Shown here: piece by piece, positions 63,253 to 64,000 of the stretch
How positions within the stretch are numbered: position 1 is the stretch's first letter
How the letters are laid out: each line of letters starts with the position of its first letter
Made by a program: the position numbers and the translations under genes
DNA from: Pseudomonas sp. BN102
GTDB taxonomy: Bacteria; Pseudomonadota; Gammaproteobacteria; Pseudomonadales; Pseudomonadaceae
DNA: 64,000 bases
Direction of reading: 5' to 3'
Assembly (NCBI RefSeq): GCF_029871245.1
Contig: NZ_SSON01000023.1
Coordinates: forward strand, 1-64,000
Notes under the pieces: generated by a model
Database searches by the model: none
What the model saw: the letters and a program-made list of their open reading frames with translations, nothing else
Told to the model about the DNA's origin: nothing

Positions 63253-63846
63253 ATGAACACCGAGCCCCCTCCCCGCCTCCGCCTCGAGCAGTACCTGGGC
63301 ATGCAGATCAAGCGCCAGCGCCAGGCGCAGGAACTGAAGCTGGCGGATGTAGCGCGTATCGCCGGGATCAGTCAGGGCATGCTGAGCAAGATCGAGAACG
63401 CCCAGGTCTCCACCAGCCTGGATACCTTGAGCCGCCTGTGCGACGTGCTGGGCATGCCGATGTCCAAGCTGTTCAGCCAGTACGACCAGCCCGACGGCAA
63501 TGCCATCCTGGTGAAGGCGGGCGAAGGCATGGAGGTGGTCCGTCGCGGCACCGAGAAGGGCCACACCTACCACCTGCTCAACCACACCCGTGGGCCGAAG
63601 AAGAACTTTGAGGCCTACATGGTCAGCATGGATGACGCCAGCGAGGAGTTCCCCACCTTCGCCCACCCCGGCACCGAATTCCTCCATCTGCTGGAGGGTG
63701 AACTGGTATATCGCCACGGCAACCAGCTCTACCACATGCAGGCTGGCGACAGCCTGACCTTCGACGGCGACGTGCCCCACGGCCCGGAGAAGCTGCTGCA
63801 GGTACCGATCCGCTTGTTGTCGGTGATGAACTATGGGAATGAGTGA
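63253..63846 (+). CDS. XRE regulator with cupin sensor domain
   Basis: 197 residues from ATG 63253; GTG 63235 would add six residues. A Cro/C1-type HTH (MQIKRQRQAQELKLADVARI, AGISQGMLSKIENAQ) is joined to a C-terminal cupin (PTFAHPGTEFLHLLEGELVY, MQAGDSLTFDGDVPHGPEKL). This architecture is common in regulators of amine and polyamine catabolism. It is divergent from gmaS. The last 150 bp of the window after it show no gene. Confidence 0.85.
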   Translation: MNTEPPPRLRLEQYLGMQIKRQRQAQELKLADVARIAGISQGMLSKIENAQVSTSLDTLSRLCDVLGMPMSKLFSQYDQPDGNAILVKAGEGMEVVRRGTEKGHTYHLLNHTRGPKKNFEAYMVSMDDASEEFPTFAHPGTEFLHLLEGELVYRHGNQLYHMQAGDSLTFDGDVPHGPEKLLQVPIRLLSVMNYGNE

Positions 63847-64000
63847 GGGCCCAGCTCCCCTCTATACCGTGCTTTCTCCCGCTGGCGAGGGAAGGCACTT
63901 CATTCAAGCCAAGCCAGCTTCCAAGCCTCGTTTAACGCCGAGCGACCGGTGAACTCAATCTCAACCGTCGCGAGCCGCCCTCTCCCATTCAGACGCGGGG

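Overview
The window is a GC-rich chromosomal segment of a Pseudomonas (gammaproteobacteria). The evidence is the exbB/exbD/tonB set, Pseudomonas-type REP palindromes, codon use, and a Pseudomonas-style trimethylamine pathway. A core-like left end (1-5200) and a methylated-amine utilisation region at the right (about 44188-63846) flank a mosaic of mobile-element remains, an accessory biosynthetic cluster and a catabolic island.

Layout. 1-5200: 3' end of tonB with exbB and exbD, a terminator, then an MFS gene and a SsuBC/TauBC-type ABC importer lacking a binding protein. 5213-14481: decayed backbone of an integrative conjugative element (ICE) resembling the Tn4371 family. It has integrase, DUF3560 and ardA tails, a hipBA module bracketed by a ~194-bp direct repeat, an AlpA-like protein, RepA with iterons, ParA, a ribbon-helix-helix protein, a TraF-type peptidase and a DUF3363 relaxase. 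14496-21473: a compact biosynthetic cluster with an XRE regulator, a 5-aminolevulinate-synthase-like enzyme, a GNAT, a Gfo/Idh/MocA oxidoreductase, an asparagine-synthetase-like amidotransferase and an MFS exporter. 21500-22666: ICE backbone resumes (LysR and a frameshifted eexN). 22787-23916: an Xre/RES toxin-antitoxin pair.

24388-36098: a GntR/FCD regulator and a minus-strand catabolic island: aldolase, MFS, nitrilase-family hydrolase, RraA-like protein, DUF1302, DUF1329, YCF48-like protein and RND transporter. Near-identical GTATAC-type palindromes lie before gntR and before two of its transcription units. 36655-44027: small genes and remnants, including an NPYG-repeat protein, a YgjP-like protease, two TetR systems with clear operators, and fragments of an old-yellow-enzyme gene, an insertion sequence, cusA and a CBASS nucleotidyltransferase.

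44188-63846: methylated-amine catabolism. A LuxR-PAS regulator faces dmmABCD, purU, folD, tmm, tdm and a soluble PAS chemoreceptor. On the opposite strand lie a small exporter, amtB-glnK, and gmaS-mgsA-mgsB-mgsC, followed by a cupin XRE regulator. Together they predict TMA to TMAO to DMA to methylamine, with formaldehyde trapped on tetrahydrofolate and oxidised via FolD/PurU, and methylamine converted through gamma-glutamylmethylamide to N-methylglutamate. N-methylglutamate dehydrogenase is not in the window. amtB and gmaS share a striking promoter design: a sigma-54 element followed 2-3 bp later by a similar inverted repeat.

The most exciting system is the 15.5-21.5 kb cluster. Its gene content matches a route to alaremycin/primocarcin-type 5-aminolevulinate mimics, and its synthase carries serine at the residue that normally restricts the enzyme to glycine.
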